From assembly GCF_020360975.1 (NCBI RefSeq), contig NW_025408678.1, positions 1,240,001 to 1,304,000 on the forward strand: 64,000 nt of DNA, written 5' to 3'. Below the pieces are notes generated by a model. It saw nothing but the letters and a program-made list of their open reading frames with translations, was not told where the DNA came from and did not search any database. A program made the position numbers and the translations under genes. Numbering within the stretch: position 1 is the stretch's first letter; every line of letters starts with the position of its first letter. Positions 11,265 through 24,990 of the stretch are shown here, one piece after another. The DNA comes from Hirsutella rhossiliensis (Eukaryota; Ascomycota; Sordariomycetes; Hypocreales; Ophiocordycipitaceae).

Positions 11265-14200
11265 CTAGCCTTATTATTCCTATGCTTATTAGCTTAAGTA
11301 GCTAGAACCTAGCTCTATACTTATTAGCTAACTAGCTATTTAAATAAGGGCGTAACTTATTTTATACGCCCTTAAGCGGCTAATAGCTAGCTTAGACCTA
11401 TATAAGCCTTAGGTTACCCGTCCCCTTAGCCTTAGGTAGCCTCCTTTACTAAGAGGTATATAAGGTAGTATCCCCCTTTTCCTCTTTCTTTTCCTTCTCC
11501 CTTTTCTTTAACTATAGTAATAGTAGTAATAAGTAAGTTTACTTTATCTAAGGTATTAGTTTATTCCTAGCTATATAAGTAACTTTATTAACGTATACTT
11601 ATAGTAATAACTATAGTAGTAATAATAGCCTTAATAATAATAATAACTTTAATTAATAAGTTCCTTATTTTATAGAGTAGGAGGCTATATTCTATTATAT
11701 TAACTTCTATAATAGATATATCTACCTCCCCTTCTCTTACCTTCTCTTTTTTAAAGCGTATAAAGTTATTTATTAACGCTATATTAGCTATAGCTAATAA
11801 TAGCTCTACTGCTACCGCTACTCTTACCTATACCCTTACTACTATACCTACCGCCGCTACTACTACCTCTACTATACTAGCTACCCTTACGTTACCCTTT
11901 AAGGTAACGACGCTATTCCTACCGCTACTTATAACGCCCGGCCCCTTAGCCCCCGCCTTTATCTCTACTACCCTTATAAGTCTATAGTTAAATAAGCGTA
12001 ATAAACGTTTTCCGCTAACCTTTTAAAGTATAAGCGCTAGGTATAAGCTAAAGCCGCTTACACGGCCCTTTATATATAGTATACGTTATAAGAGCTCCCT
12101 TATACTAATTAAGTTAAGCGCCGCTATAGTAATAGCTATTATTAGTATATATATACCGGCCGCGCTTATAAAGCGGCGCCTCCTATCCTACTCGCTATAG
12201 CGTTAGCTTAAAAGGCTAGCGCGTATAAGTAGGTATAGGGGGCTACTAAGAAGCGTCTTACTACTACTATAGCCGCTTACTATAACCTCTACGCCTTAGA
12301 GTACTAAGGGCTTATCCTTAAGTAAGTTCTTTCTTCTTTACTCTCTTACCTCCGCTACTAACTCCTTTAGTACTAAGGATAAGTTAGCACCCTTAGCTTC
12401 CGGCACCCCTTACTTCCGGCACCCTTTATAGTACTAAGGCAGGTATATTCTAAACGTAATTAAAGCCGTATTTTAATATCACGATAATTAAATTTAGTGT
12501 TTCTAGCTACTCTAGCTGCTAGCTATTATAAAGAGCTTTAAATCCTACGTTCTAATTAGCTATAGCGGCGACAGCCGGCTTAAGCGTGCGCTCGAGCTAT
12601 TTCTTTGTCTTTATAACTTATTTAATCTATACGAACCGCTTATTAGGGTCCTAAGGGACCTTTTTCTATTTTTAAGGCTATAGACGATATAATTAATACT
12701 CTAGCTACTATATTTAAAGTTAGGAGGTTATAAGCTGCTAATTTTACTTATTAAGGCTACGGCTAACCTTACTAAAGAGTAGTCGGATTATACGGTTAAC
12801 TTAACCGCGGTTTTCTAGCCCTATAATAAAGCGACGGACTTCTTATAATTATTTAGGCGTTTTAAGGGCATTATAAATAGCTAGGGTACTAGAATTCTTT
12901 CTTTTTAACGGCGTTAACGGCGTTAATAGCTACGGTAAGACAAACCGGCTTAGTAAGGGCTTTGCTATATTAACTAGCTATAGTCCTAACCTACGCTACC
13001 CGCCCTTAATATTCTTTTTAGTTAGACCGGCCTACCGGGCCTAATAATATACTTAGAGGAAGGTAGCCTTATTAATTAACGCTATATCGTCGAAAGATAC
13101 GATTTTTTCGAGTTAACGTCGGTAGGTAGCTTTAATCGGCGAGAAAACTAAGATATTAAGAGGTTAGAGGACGTAGGAGGAGTATGCTAGTAGAAAAAGA
13201 AGATAAATACGATTCTTAAAGTCTTTATATATAAAATCGTCGGTCTAATAGCTCCCGTAGCTATTAACGATAAGGAGAACGTTCCCCTATAGGTAGCGCC
13301 TTATTTATAGGATAAATACTTACTTAAGCTATTAAATAGCGATAGAATCGCTTGTCTAGCCCTTTAGGGAAGTAACGAAGTCCTAATCCTTTAGAAAATT
13401 AAGTTCGTTAGGGAACTATTACTATTAAAGGTCCTAGCCCTTAAAGATTATAAGGGGGGTTAAGGCCTAGCCCGTTATAGAGACGCATTCGACGATTATA
13501 GTCTAATAACGCGATCTAAGCCGCTTCTTAATAGCCTCCTTCTTCTCTAAGCTCCCTAGCACTAGCCCGTTATAGCTAAGGCCCTCGAGGATGCCTATTT
13601 CGTCTATATTAAAGCGTGATTCCGGTAGGATTACCTATATAGCTAGCAGCTTAAGTAATTAGAACTATTCCTTAATCCCGCTAATAAAGGCGCTATTAAT
13701 ACGGGCAGAATTAAGAGATTTACCTTTAATCGTGCTAATCTCTAGGTTTCGGGCTAAAAAGCTCGAAACCTAGTATTTTCTAAGCGGGCGGGGGTCTCTA
13801 CTAGCTACGATAATACGGCCGGCGAATTCCCTAAGTTAATAATACGTTAGAGGCAGCCCAAGGGCCACTTAAGCAAGAACCTATTTATAGAGGTGTTTTT
13901 CCTACTCTCGACTAAGCCTTTAAGATACCTCTTTTACCTCCTTTATAGGTAGGGCTCCTTTAAGACGCGTCTAAAGGGTTATTCTTAGAATACCCTACTT
14001 ACGACTAGCTTAGAGCTAAGGTATGCTATTATTAATAGCTTCGAGCGCTTCTTAGAGCTGGTTTTCGGTATATTTAGAAAGATAAGGCATCGCTAATTCG
14101 AATAATATTTATTTTATAATTATTAAATAAGAGATATACGAGAAAACGCGGTTATAATATAGTAGGTAGTTAACGCGATAGTAATATAGGGAGGTGCCGG

Positions 14201-14525
14201 AAGTAGGGGGTGCTAGAAGCTAGGGGTGCTAACTTACTACCTTTATTGCCTTATCGGCGGTCCCCTTAGCCGTGCCCGCCGCCGCTGCTACTACTACCCC
14301 TACCGCCGCCGCTAGAGCTAGCCGCCGCCTATTTACCCCTAGAGCCGCCGCCGCTACTAACTAGCTTATAGGCTTAAAGGGCCGACTTAGCGTGCTAGAA
14401 AGCGCCGCCGCCGCCGCTAAAAAGAAGGAGGAGGCCGATAAAGATAATAATAATAATAATAGTAAGAATAAAGGTAATAATAAGGAATAAGCTTAGGTAG
14501 TTTAAGGGCTCTACTTTAAAATAAA
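11265..14525 (+). pseudogene. Antisense accessory reading frame of gypsy B
   Basis: On the strand opposite to gypsy B gag-pol, the segment between integrase end and 3' LTR keeps a frame also readable in copy C. From about 12008 it shows FSANLLKYKR and later GRAYKAAPP and GATKKRLT. A second frame resumes after the pogo insertion (12382-14234) with ALSAVPLAVPAAA, then GLKGRLSVLESAAA near 14371-14410 and VVxGLYFK near 14500. The residues agree with copy C, and the stops fall at presumed Gln positions. Pyrimidine tracts near 11480-11510 precede it. I recognise no family. The frame change near 12310-12370 may be an intron or an indel. Confidence 0.5.
12382..14234 (-). mobile_element. Pogo/Fot1-type DNA transposon, RIPed
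   Basis: Imperfect 42-bp terminal inverted repeats begin AGTTAGCACC, contain two subterminal CTTCCGGCACC-like repeats, and are flanked by TA (12380-12381 and 14235-14236). The minus strand encodes a decayed DDE transposase with NIDEIGILEGL (about 13600), a TTIVECVS-like stretch, and VLLIVNSYGSY where DGHGSH is usual, consistent with RIP of His and Asp codons. Size (1853 bp), TA target and motifs fit the Fot1/pogo group of Tc1/mariner. It sits in the antisense frame of gypsy B. Confidence 0.88.
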
Positions 14526-14529
14526 TATT

Positions 14530-17500
14530 ATTTTTATCTTTACTTATACTATTATACTTATATTACTATAACTACTTACTTTACTTTGCTTACTTTATAG
14601 TCTTAGCTTAAGCTATTATTAATAGTTTACTAGTCTATTATTTTTATTTACTAGCCTATATAAAGCCTTAAACTTATTAAGGGCTATAGCTCTTATAAAC
14701 TTATATATAGGTTCTTATATAAGGTTAAGGTACTTATATTACTTAATAAGAACCTCTTAGTATTTCCCTTAGCTTACCTTTTTTTAGTATATAGCCTATA
14801 TCTCCTTAACCTTAAATTCGTTATTCCTTTTTACTTTAATTATAGGTAGTTAAGCGTTTACTATTTCTTATCTAAGTAGCGGGTTAAAGGAGGCTTAATA
14901 AAAGAGGTTAATATTAATTTATTATAGACCTTTATTAAAAGACTATTAAGCTTAACTACTTATAAGCTAATAACTCTTTATATTATAAACTTTATATATA
15001 GCTAGTCTAGCCTTTTTTTAATAGCGCTAACTTATAGTTATTAAGGTCGAGCTATACTTTATTTCTTACTATAAACCTATCCGCTAGCGCCTTAGTCTTA
15101 TTAGTATACTACTTTTAATCTTATACTATAGTAGCTATCGTAGATTAATAGTATTCTATAGTTTCTTATAGCTTTTATATAAATATAAAAGTATAGCTCT
15201 TTAATAACGTACTACTATACTACTTTACTACTATATTAGCGGTAAATAAGATTAAGGAAGGTAGCTTAAAGCTATATATTATAAAGAAAGGGGTTATCTT
15301 AATAAAGGTTTATAGTCTACTATTTAGCGTAAGCTAAGTAATAAGGAGCTAGCGGTCTTAGTCTACTTAGTTATAAGCTATAACTACTTATAAGTACGCT
15401 TACGCTTCTTAGTTAACCCTCTTAAGTCCCTTATTAGTCTATAGGTAATAGGCTATATTAAGTAGCTATATAATTTAAAGTAGCTAGTATAAGTACTACT
15501 AGAAGTAGCTAGTTTAGTTTAATCCTTTATCGCTTATAATAAAAGCTAGCTAGCTATATAAGCGGGCTTAGTACTAAAAAAAGCGCTTTATATAAGCTTT
15601 TATATTTATAAATAGTATTAGCTTTAGTACTACTAATTTACTAAGTTAGTCTTTAATTACTTATATATAGCGGTTACCGCCCTCTATAAGTAAGAGGTCT
15701 ATTATAAAGTCTATTTATATATATATATAAAACTAGTTAGGTATTAAAAGCTATTTAAGTAGCCCCTTAAGCTACGCCCTTTAGATCTTTATATAGCTAT
15801 AAATATTATAGTTATAGAAGAAGTAATAAATATAGTATTATAAGAGGGGCTAGTAAAAGTCCCTTATAAAGCTTACTATTATACCTTACTAGCCTAGGTA
15901 ACTTATAATACTAGAGTTATAAATAAGATAAACTAGCCTCCCTTAAAGCTCGTTCTATTTATTTAGCTTTAGTAGTTTATCCTTCTCCTTAGCTTTTATA
16001 ATATATAGTATACCTAGCACTTATAATCTCCCTTACTAGTATAGATACCCTTATAGGTTAATATAATAGTTAGCTACTTATACCTTTAGCTTTAGCTTTA
16101 GATCTAAGCGTTAAGCGCTAGACTCTATAGCGTAGTATACGCTCTTATAAGTATAGTTTAAAGCCGCTATCTTATTCTATAAGCGTTAAAGGGCCTTATC
16201 TTAAAATACTCTTACCGCGCGCGCCCTTAAGCTAGTCTATCCCTCCTTACTAAACTAAGGTAAAGGTATAAAGAGAAGCTTATTTATTAGTAAAGGTATA
16301 AAAGGAAGCTTATTAATTAGTACCGCGCCTTCCTTTACTAAGGAAGCTCCTATATAAGTCTATAGCGCTTCTTATAAGATAAGTTATAGATCCTAGGCCT
16401 TAATATCCGCTCTTATTAGCTAGTTTTAATCCCTTTAAGAAAGCGCGTCTAAGACTATAAAGTCCTAGCTAAGCTAGTACTTAATTAAGAAGTTAAAGCG
16501 TAAGAGATACTCCGCTTAGCGGGCTTACCGCTTTAAAAGGTACTAGTAGGTTATAAAGTACTTACGGTTCCTATAGTCTATAAGAACCTTAAAGCTTTTA
16601 TAGCTTTAGAGCTCCGCTTACTATTACTTAAAGTAGCTAATAATCGCTAGTATCTCTTTATTATAAATAGCGTAATTTTATTTTACTAGGGTTAGCTTAT
16701 AAGAGTAAAACGCTATTAGTTACTTTTACTTATTTACCTCCTAAAAAAGTATCCCTTTAAGCGCCTAGCTACTATAGTTTACTTTAACTAATATAGAATA
16801 GTTAAAGTCCTACTAAAGTAATACTAAGGCTTATAAGAATAGGTCCTTAAGCGTATAAAACGCTCCTTCTTATATAGGCCCTTAATAAAAGGTAGTCTTC
16901 TTTTTAGTAGTCTCGTTTAAAGGTATTATAATATAGGAGAAGCCTTTAATAAATATCCTATAATAGTTTACGAACCTTAGGAAGCTTTATATACTTATTT
17001 ATATAGTTAGGGCTACCTAATCTTAGATTACCTAGATTTTTATAGGGTTAGCTTATATTCTTATACTAGCGTAGATAATAAAGCTAAGGTACTTTACCTT
17101 CCTAACCTTAAATTTATACTTATCTAAGTTAAGGTAGAGCTTATAAAGCTAAAGGGGCTTTAAGACCCTCTATACCTTCTATATATAGTCTTTATATATA
17201 AGGAACGGTGTTCCTACTATAAATAAAGTAGCTATAATATACTCTCCTAATTATATAAGCTAATAAGTAGTATATTAATTATAGATAAAATCTTATCCTA
17301 TATAGCAAGAATCGCTCGTTATTTTATATGTTATTATGTATTAAACGGGTTGCCGGTTATCGTATAATCGGGAATCGAAGGAATAGAGCTAGCTTAGAAT
17401 GCTAGCTAAGACCTCTTAAGAACACTAGCACGACCAACCTCCTTTAAACACGAATATTAGTAGAACTAAGACACTTCTAGATTTACTCGAGGTATCACGG

Positions 17501-19375
17501 AATTCCCTAGTCTTAGGGCTATACGGCAGCCTAAATCTAGTCCCTAAAGGTTCTTCCGTTTAGCTATAATTATCTATATAAGATAGTATGTCCGCTAGTA
17601 GATAAATAGAGGATTATTAACTTTAATACCTCTTCTATATACTAATATACTACTAATAAATTCCGTTGAAAATCCTACCTTATACTCCTTCTTCCCCTCT
17701 ATTACGTAGTCTTACGTAATTCCTTAATTTCCTAAAATTCCGCTTTTACTTATATACCTTTAGATTATAAGAGCCGCTTATATAGATAAGGATATTATCT
17801 ATATATATAAAAGCGAACTTATTAAGAAAGTCTTAAAGTACGTTATTAATATAATACTAAAAGGTAGTAGGTACTTTAGAAAGGCTAAAGGGCGTTATAA
17901 GCTACTTAAATAAGCTATAGTATATATATAACGCTGTTTTCTACTTATCTCCCTCTATAATTTATACCTTATAAAACGCTTACTTTATATCTAGCTTTAT
18001 AGACTACTTTACCTTTAAGAGTTTATAGAGCGTATCTAAGATTAAGGGTAAGAGGTAGCGGTCTAGCCTTATAATTACGTTTAAGGCCTTATAGTTATAA
18101 TAAAACTATATCCCGCCTCTTAGCTTATATATAAATAAAACTAGTACCTTTACTTTAAAGCTACTCGCTTAAATAAAACCCTTATTTAAAAGGTCCTTTA
18201 ATATTTTCTTTAGTACTAATAGCTCTATATATAATATACTATAAAGCGGCTTAAATAGTATAGGTAGCTCTTACCTCTTTTTATTAATATAAAGTATAAC
18301 CCTATAGTCTACCCTTAGCTTATATAAGTTAAGCTTATTTACTTCCTAAGACTTAAATAGTAGTAGAAGGTTATAAAAGCGCTTTAAAATCTACTACTAT
18401 AGTTTAAAAGGAGACTTTAGCTTCTTTATTTAAAGGGCCTTATTAATATCTACTAAGCTAACTATATAAACCGCTATATTAGCCGCTGCTTAGCCCTCCT
18501 CTTACTTTACTTATTATATAGTTCTTATAAAGATAAAAGTAAGGACTTCTTAGGCTAAGTATAACGCTTATATACTTAGTCTTACGCTTATAAAACTATC
18601 GTTTTAGTAGACCTACTATTATATAGGCCTAAACTATAGCTTCTTTTAGTATAGAATTAAGTATAACTTTATATATAATAACTAGGGTTTCTAAAGGATT
18701 AAGGGAAACTCTAGCTAAGGGATTATATAGGCTATAATAAGCTTATAATACCTATTAACCTTTATAGCTAGCTATATAATACCCTTAATCTTTATACTTT
18801 CTATTACGCTTAAAGCGCCTTTTACTTACCTTAAGGGGATCCTTTTTACTAGTACTTATATCTCTCGCGTAAGCGCTTTATTAACTATAGTATAGTACTA
18901 ATAGCCTTTATCTATAAGGGCGGCGATAGGTAAAGAGTTATTAACTATAACCTATATTAAAGTAAGCTCTTCTTTTATATAAGTAGATAATTCCTCTTTC
19001 TCCTTTATTAATATTAGCGATTAAGGCTTTAAGGCCTATCTTTACTTTAAAGCTACTTTTTTTCCTTTATACTTAAGGGAGCGGAGTCCTCCTTATTATT
19101 TAAGGTAAGAAGTAGTTTTATCTTCGCTACTTATACTACTATAGGCCGCTTAGCTAAAAAGAAAGGGCATTTTAATATAAAGTATATAAACGCGCTATAA
19201 TATAAGTAGTAGCTATTAGCCTTTCTTTTCTTAATCTTTTTACTTATTACTTACTTCGCTTACTACTTAGAGTATAAGGGGGTATAAGGGGTAGTTAACG
19301 GCGTCTTCTTACTATATTTAGCTTAGTCTAAGTAAGTAGCCGATATTAAGGTATCCCTATTAATATTAATAGCTA
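14530..19375 (-). pseudogene. Gypsy B pol relic (integrase to protease)
   Basis: The reverse complement matches copy C from its chromodomain end (about 24900) back to about 20750: chromodomain and integrase at 14530-16200, RNase H and RT at 16250-18450, protease further right. A 568-bp solo LTR cuts the RT/RNase H region at 17197-17764. Every frame is interrupted by RIP stops. The reading stops at 19375 in the LINE target site and resumes at 34125. Confidence 0.85.
17197..17764 (+). repeat. 568-bp solo LTR-like element (family E), copy 2
   Basis: This copy has the same length and ends as 10692-11259 (TATAAGGAAC...CCTTTAGA) and is flanked by TTATA at 17192-17196 and 17765-17769. Uninterrupted gypsy copies A and C read straight across the site. 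It keeps more CpA/TpG than copy 1, for example CACGACCAACC. Confidence 0.82.
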
Positions 19376-19627
19376 GCTATTTATCTTTTATTTTATATAT
19401 TATTACTTAAATATAGCCTTTAGGGCTATAGTAAGGCTAGTAGGGGCCTAGGCTCTTATTAATAGTCCTAGCTAGCTATAGAGCTTAGGGGCTTATAACT
19501 AATTAAGGAAAGGGTAGCTATAAAAGTAATAATAAAGGAAAGGTTAGTTTAGTTTCTCTTATATAGTATTTTCCCCCCTTAAGGGCCCTAGGGCCCCTAG
19601 GTTACTCCTTTTAAGCTACTTAGCTAT

Positions 19628-19898
19628 TATAAGAGTCTTTAACTATTATAGGTTATAGGCTTAGGCTACGTCCTAAGCCGTATAGTTATATATAGAGGGC
19701 TAGATCCCGTATATATATATACGGGCTAGCCGCGGGGTTATAGGCTTAGGCTATAGCCTAAGCTATATAGTTATATATAGAGGGCTAGATCCCGTATATA
19801 TATATATAGGCTAGCCGCGTATAGGAGAGCTCTATATAGCTTATTAATATTATTCTATAGATAGTACCTATATATACGCCTCTGCCTACTCCGTGATA
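19628..19898 (+). repeat. Gypsy C 5' LTR
   Basis: It begins TATAAGAGTC and ends CCGTGATA, so TG...CA termini after RIP would explain both ends. It contains two tandem copies of a roughly 85-bp unit built on TTATAGGCTTAGGCTA, where copy B has one. Confidence 0.88.
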
Positions 19899-19989
19899 GT
19901 ATAAGCTATTAACTAATAGATCTAATAGATATCTCTTTAGAAAGGGCGCCTCCCCCTTAAGGAAGTATTCCGCCCCTCCCTAGACGGAT

Positions 19990-22900
19990 AGGAAGTATCG
20001 TAGCTATCCTAGAAGCGATTAAAAGCGCGATAGCTAGCGAGAAGGATAAGGTTCTCGCTATACTAAGGGAGCCGTCTACGAGACTAGCTTTAACCCTTAT
20101 AGCCTCCGTAACGCCGGTTACGGCGGCGATACTACTAATAAAAAAGCCGCTCCCTTAGCCGACTTAGGACAGTAAGCCGGAGTCCTTTTACTTCTTCCTT
20201 AGCTAGCTATAAATAAAGTTTATAACCGATAAGAAATAGGGCCTAAATAGCTATCGCGATATAGCGTAGTATTCGCTCCTCTATACGCTACTAAAGCCCT
20301 AGATATAACGGATCTCCGGATTCTAGGATAAGGGTAGCCCTAAGGGCAGACGCGACCTATAAGACTTCTTCTAATACCTTATATATACGTTCGGCAACGT
20401 ATAGGAGCGGGAGAAGGCGTAAGATAGGCTATAGACCCTTAAGTAGAGAGACGGATAAACCTTTAGCGAATTCCTCCCCGATTTTAAAGAGACGCTCTTA
20501 TAGGTAGTAGGGACTATAGTATAGGAAGATAGCGCGAAGCTTATATAGCTATAGAATTTAATTACGCTAGCCCTATAGGAGCTACTTATCCCTATAATTA
20601 TACCTACTAACTATAGCGAGTACGTAAGCCGGTTAATAAAGGTAGCTTAGGGCTATAAGTAGACGCTATGTTTCTAGAAGCTCTATAAGCGTACGCCGTA
20701 TAGCGGCGACGGGATTACCGCCCCTTTATAAGATAAATAACCGGCTATCGATATAGATAGGGATACCTTAATATTAGCTACCTATATAGACTAGGCTAGA
20801 CGCGGTAAGAAGACGCCGTCGACTACCCCCTATACCGCCCCGTACTCTAAGTAGCGGGCGAAGTAGGTAATAAGCAAGGAAATCGGGAAGAGGAAGGCTA
20901 ACGGCCGCTACCTATATTATAGAGTATCTATATACTTTATATTAAATTGCCCCTTCCTTTTAGCTAAGCGGCCTATAGCGGTTTAAGTAGCGAAGATAGA
21001 ACCGCTCCTTACCTTAGACGATAAGGAGGACTCCGCCCCCCTAGGCTTAGAGGAAAAAGAGTAGCTCTAGAGTAAAGACGGGCTCTAGAGCCTTAATTAC
21101 TAGTATTAGTAAAAGAGAAGGAAGAATTATCCGCCTATATAAAAGAGGAGCTTACTTTAATATAGGTTATAATTAATAACTCCTTACTTATTGCCGCCCT
21201 TATAGACGAGGGCTACTAGTACTACGCCGTAGTTAACGAGGCGCTTACGCGAGAGATATAAGTACTAGTAGAAAAGATCGCCTTAAGGCGAGTAAAGGGC
21301 GCCTTAGGCGCGATAAAGGGTATAGTAATTAAGGGTATTACGTAGCTAGCTATAGAGGTTAACGGTTACTATAAGCTTATCGTAGCCTATATAATCCCCT
21401 AACTAAAGTTTCCCTTAATCCTTAGGAAACCCTAGTTATTATATATAGAGTTATACTTAGTTCTATACTAAAGGAAGCTATAGTTTAAGCCTATATAACG
21501 GTAGGTCCGCTATAACGATAGTTCCGTAAGCGTAGGACTAAGCGTGCGAGCTTTATACTTAGTATAAGAAGTTCTTACCTTTATCTTTATAAGAACTATA
21601 CGATAAGTAGAGCGGGGGTAAGGCTAGGTAGCGGCTAATATAGCGGTCTACGTAGTTAGCTTAGCGGATATCGATAAGGCCCTTTAAATAAAGAAGCCGA
21701 AGTTGCCCTTTAAGCTATAGTAATAAATACTAAAGCGTTTTTACGACCTCCTACCGCTATTTAAGGCCTAGGAAGTAGATAGGCTTAACCTATATAAGCT
21801 AGGGGTAGACTATAGGATCGTACTCCGTACTAATAAAAAGGGGTAAGAACTACCTATACTATTTAGACCGCTATATAGTATATTATACGCGGAGCTACTA
21901 GTGCTAAAGAAGACGCTAAGGGACCTCTTAGATAAGGGTTTTATTTAAGTAAGTAGCTTTAAAGTAAGAGCGCCGGTCCTATTTATATATAAACTAAGGG
22001 GCGGGATATAGTTCTATTATAACTATAGGGCTTTAAATATAATTATAAGGCCGGACCGCTACCCCTTACCCTTAATCTCGGATACGCTCTATAACCTTTT
22101 AAAGGCGAAGTAGTTTATAAAGCTAAATATAAAATAGGCGTTTTATAAAGTATAGATCTTAGAGGGTAACGAGTAGAAGACAGCGTTCTATATACGCTAC
22201 GGCTTATTTAAGTAGCTCGTAACGCCCTTTAGCCTCTTAAGAGCGCCCGCTACCTTTTAGCGTTATATTAATAACGTGCTTTAAGACTTCCTTAACGAGT
22301 TCGCCTCTATATATATAGATAATATCCTTATCTATACGAGCGGCTCTTATAAGGACTATATACGGAAAGTATAAAGGGTCTTAAAGCGCCTCTAACTTTA
22401 TAGGCTCTACCTCGACCCGGATAAGTACGAATTTAAGGTTAAGAGGGTTAAGTACCTAGGCTTTATTATCTATATAAGCGTAGGTATATAGGCGGACCCT
22501 ATAAAGATCTAGGCGATTCGGGACTAAGCTGCCTTAACTATATAGATAGGTATATAGAGCTTTCTTAGGTTCGCGAACTATTATAGGATATTTATTAAGG
22601 GCTTCTCCTATATTATAATACCCTTAAATAAGATTACTAGGAAGCGGACCGCCTTTTACTAAGGGCCTATATAGGAAGGAGCGTTCTATACGCTTAAGGA
22701 CCTATTCTCTTAAGCCCTAGTACTACTTTAGTAGGACTTTAACTAGTCTACGTTAGTTAAAGCGGACTATAATAGCTAGGCACTTAGAGGAACGCTCTCC
22801 TAGGAGGTAGACGGGCGGAAGTAACTAGTAGCGTTCTACTCCTATAAGCTAACCTTAGCGGAGTAGAATTACGCTATTTATAATAAGGAGATACTAACGA

Positions 22901-24910
22901 TTATTAGCTACCTTAAGTAATAGTAAGCGGAGCTTTAGAGCTATAAGAGCTTTAAGGTCCTTATAGACTATAGGAACCTTAAGTACTTTATAACTTACTA
23001 GTACCTCTCGGAGCGGTAAGTCCGCTAAGCGGAGTATCTCTTATACTTTAACTTCTCGATTAAGTACTACCCTAAGCGGGACTCCGCGGTCCTAGACGCG
23101 CTTTCCTAGAGGGATTAAGACCGGCCGACGGGAGCGGATATCGAGGCCCGGGATCTATAGCTTATCCTATAGGAAGCACTATAGACTTATATAGGAGCTT
23201 CCTTAGTAAAGGAAGACGCGGTGCTAGTAAATAAGCTTCCCTCCGCGCCCTTACCTTAGTCCGGCGAGGAGGGATAGACCGGCCTAGGGGCGCGCGCGGC
23301 GAGAGTATTCTAAGATAAGGCCCTTTAACGCTTATAGGATAGGATAGTAGCTCTAGACCGCACCTATAAGGGCGTGCGCCGCGCCGTTAAGTCCGGCGCT
23401 CGACGCTTAGATTTAAAGCTAAAGCTAAAGGTATAGGTAGCCGACTACTATATCGACCTACGAGGGCATCTACGCTAGTAGGGGAGACTATAGGTACCGG
23501 GCGTACTATATACTATAGAAGCTAAGAAGAAGGAGGGACTGCTAGAGCTAGATAAACGGAATAAGCTCTAAGGGAGGCTAGTCTAACTTATCTATAACTT
23601 TAGCGTCGTAGGTTACCTAGGTAAATAAGGTATAGTAGTAGGCCTTATAAGGGACTTTTACTAGCCCCTCTTATAGTACTACGTTCGTTGCTTCCTTTAT
23701 AACTACGATATCTATAGCTATATAAAGATCTAAAGGGCGTAGCTTAAGGGGCTACTTAAGTAGCTTCTAGTACCTAACTAGTTTTATACGTATATATAAA
23801 TAGACTTTATAACGGACCTCCTACTTATAAAGGGCGGCAACCGCTATATATAGGTAATTAAGGACTAACTTAGTAAGTCTATAGTATTAAAGCCGATACT
23901 ATCTATAAATATAGAGTCCTATATAGAGCGCTTCTTATAGTACTAGGCCCGCTTATATAGCTAGCTAGCTTTTATTATAAGCGATAGGGGATCGAATTAG
24001 ACTAGCTGCTTTTAGTAGTACCTATACTAGCTACTTTAGATTATATAGCTACTTAGCACGGTATATTACCTATAGACTAATAAAAGGCCTAAGAGGGTTA
24101 ACTAAGAGGTATAGGCTTACCTATAGGCTATTATAGCCTATAACTAAGTAGACTAAGACTAGTAGCTCCCCGCGGCCTAACTTACGTTAAATAGTAGACT
24201 ATATACCTCTATTAAGATAGCCCCTTTCTTTATAATATATAGCTTTAAACTACCCTTACTAGTTCCCTTTACTATAGATATAGTAGCGGAGTAGTATAGT
24301 AATTTATTACTAGAGGGCCGCGCCTCCGCGTTTATATAAAAGCTATAGGAGACTATAGATTATTATTAATCTACGATAGCCGCTATAGCGTAAGATTAAG
24401 AGTAGCACGCTAATAAGACTAAGGCCCTAGTAGATAGGTTCGTAGTAAGAGATAAGGTATAGCTAGACCTCTATAACTATAGGTTAGTATAATTAAAGAA
24501 GAAGCTTAACTAACTATACGCGAAGTTTATAGTATAAAGGGTTATTAGCCTATAAGTTATAAAGCTTAATAGTCTCTTAACGAGGGTCTATAATAAGATT
24601 AATATAGACCTCCTTTATAAAGCCTCCTCTAACCCGCTACCTAAATAAGAAATAGTAAACGCTTAACCGCCTATAATTAAGGTAAAGGGAGAGGATAAGT
24701 TTAAGGTTAAAGAAATATAGGCCGCGCGCTAGAAAAAGGTTAGTAAGGGGAAACGCTAAAAGGTCCTTATTAAGTAGCGCGGGTATCTTAACCCTACGTA
24801 GAAACCTATATATAAGTTTATAGGAACTATAGCCCTTAATAAGTTTAAAGCCTTATTTAGAATAGTAAATAAGAACGATAGACTAGCGGACTACCGATAA
24901 TAGCCTAGGC
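19990..24910 (+). pseudogene. Gypsy C gag-pol relic with C-terminal chromodomain
   Basis: Gag lies at about 20200-20700 (FGNVxEREKAxDRL, FSEFLPDFKETLL). RT is at about 21870-22500, with LRDLLDKGFI, PDRYPLPLISD, TPFSLLRAPATF, YIDNILIYT and VKYLGFII. RNase H is at 22650-22950 and integrase at about 23050-24500 (KPILSINIESYIERF region and IISDRGSN). Residues around 24715-24880 (LIKxRGYLNP, TxKP) fit the aromatic-cage core of a chromodomain, placing the element among chromoviruses. Gln and Trp codons are mostly TAG/TAA, so it is dead. Confidence 0.9.
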
Positions 24911-24990
24911 TAAGACTACGAAGTAAGTAAAGTAAAGTAAGTAGTTATAATAACGCAAGCGTAATTATATAAGTAGAGATAAAAATAGCG

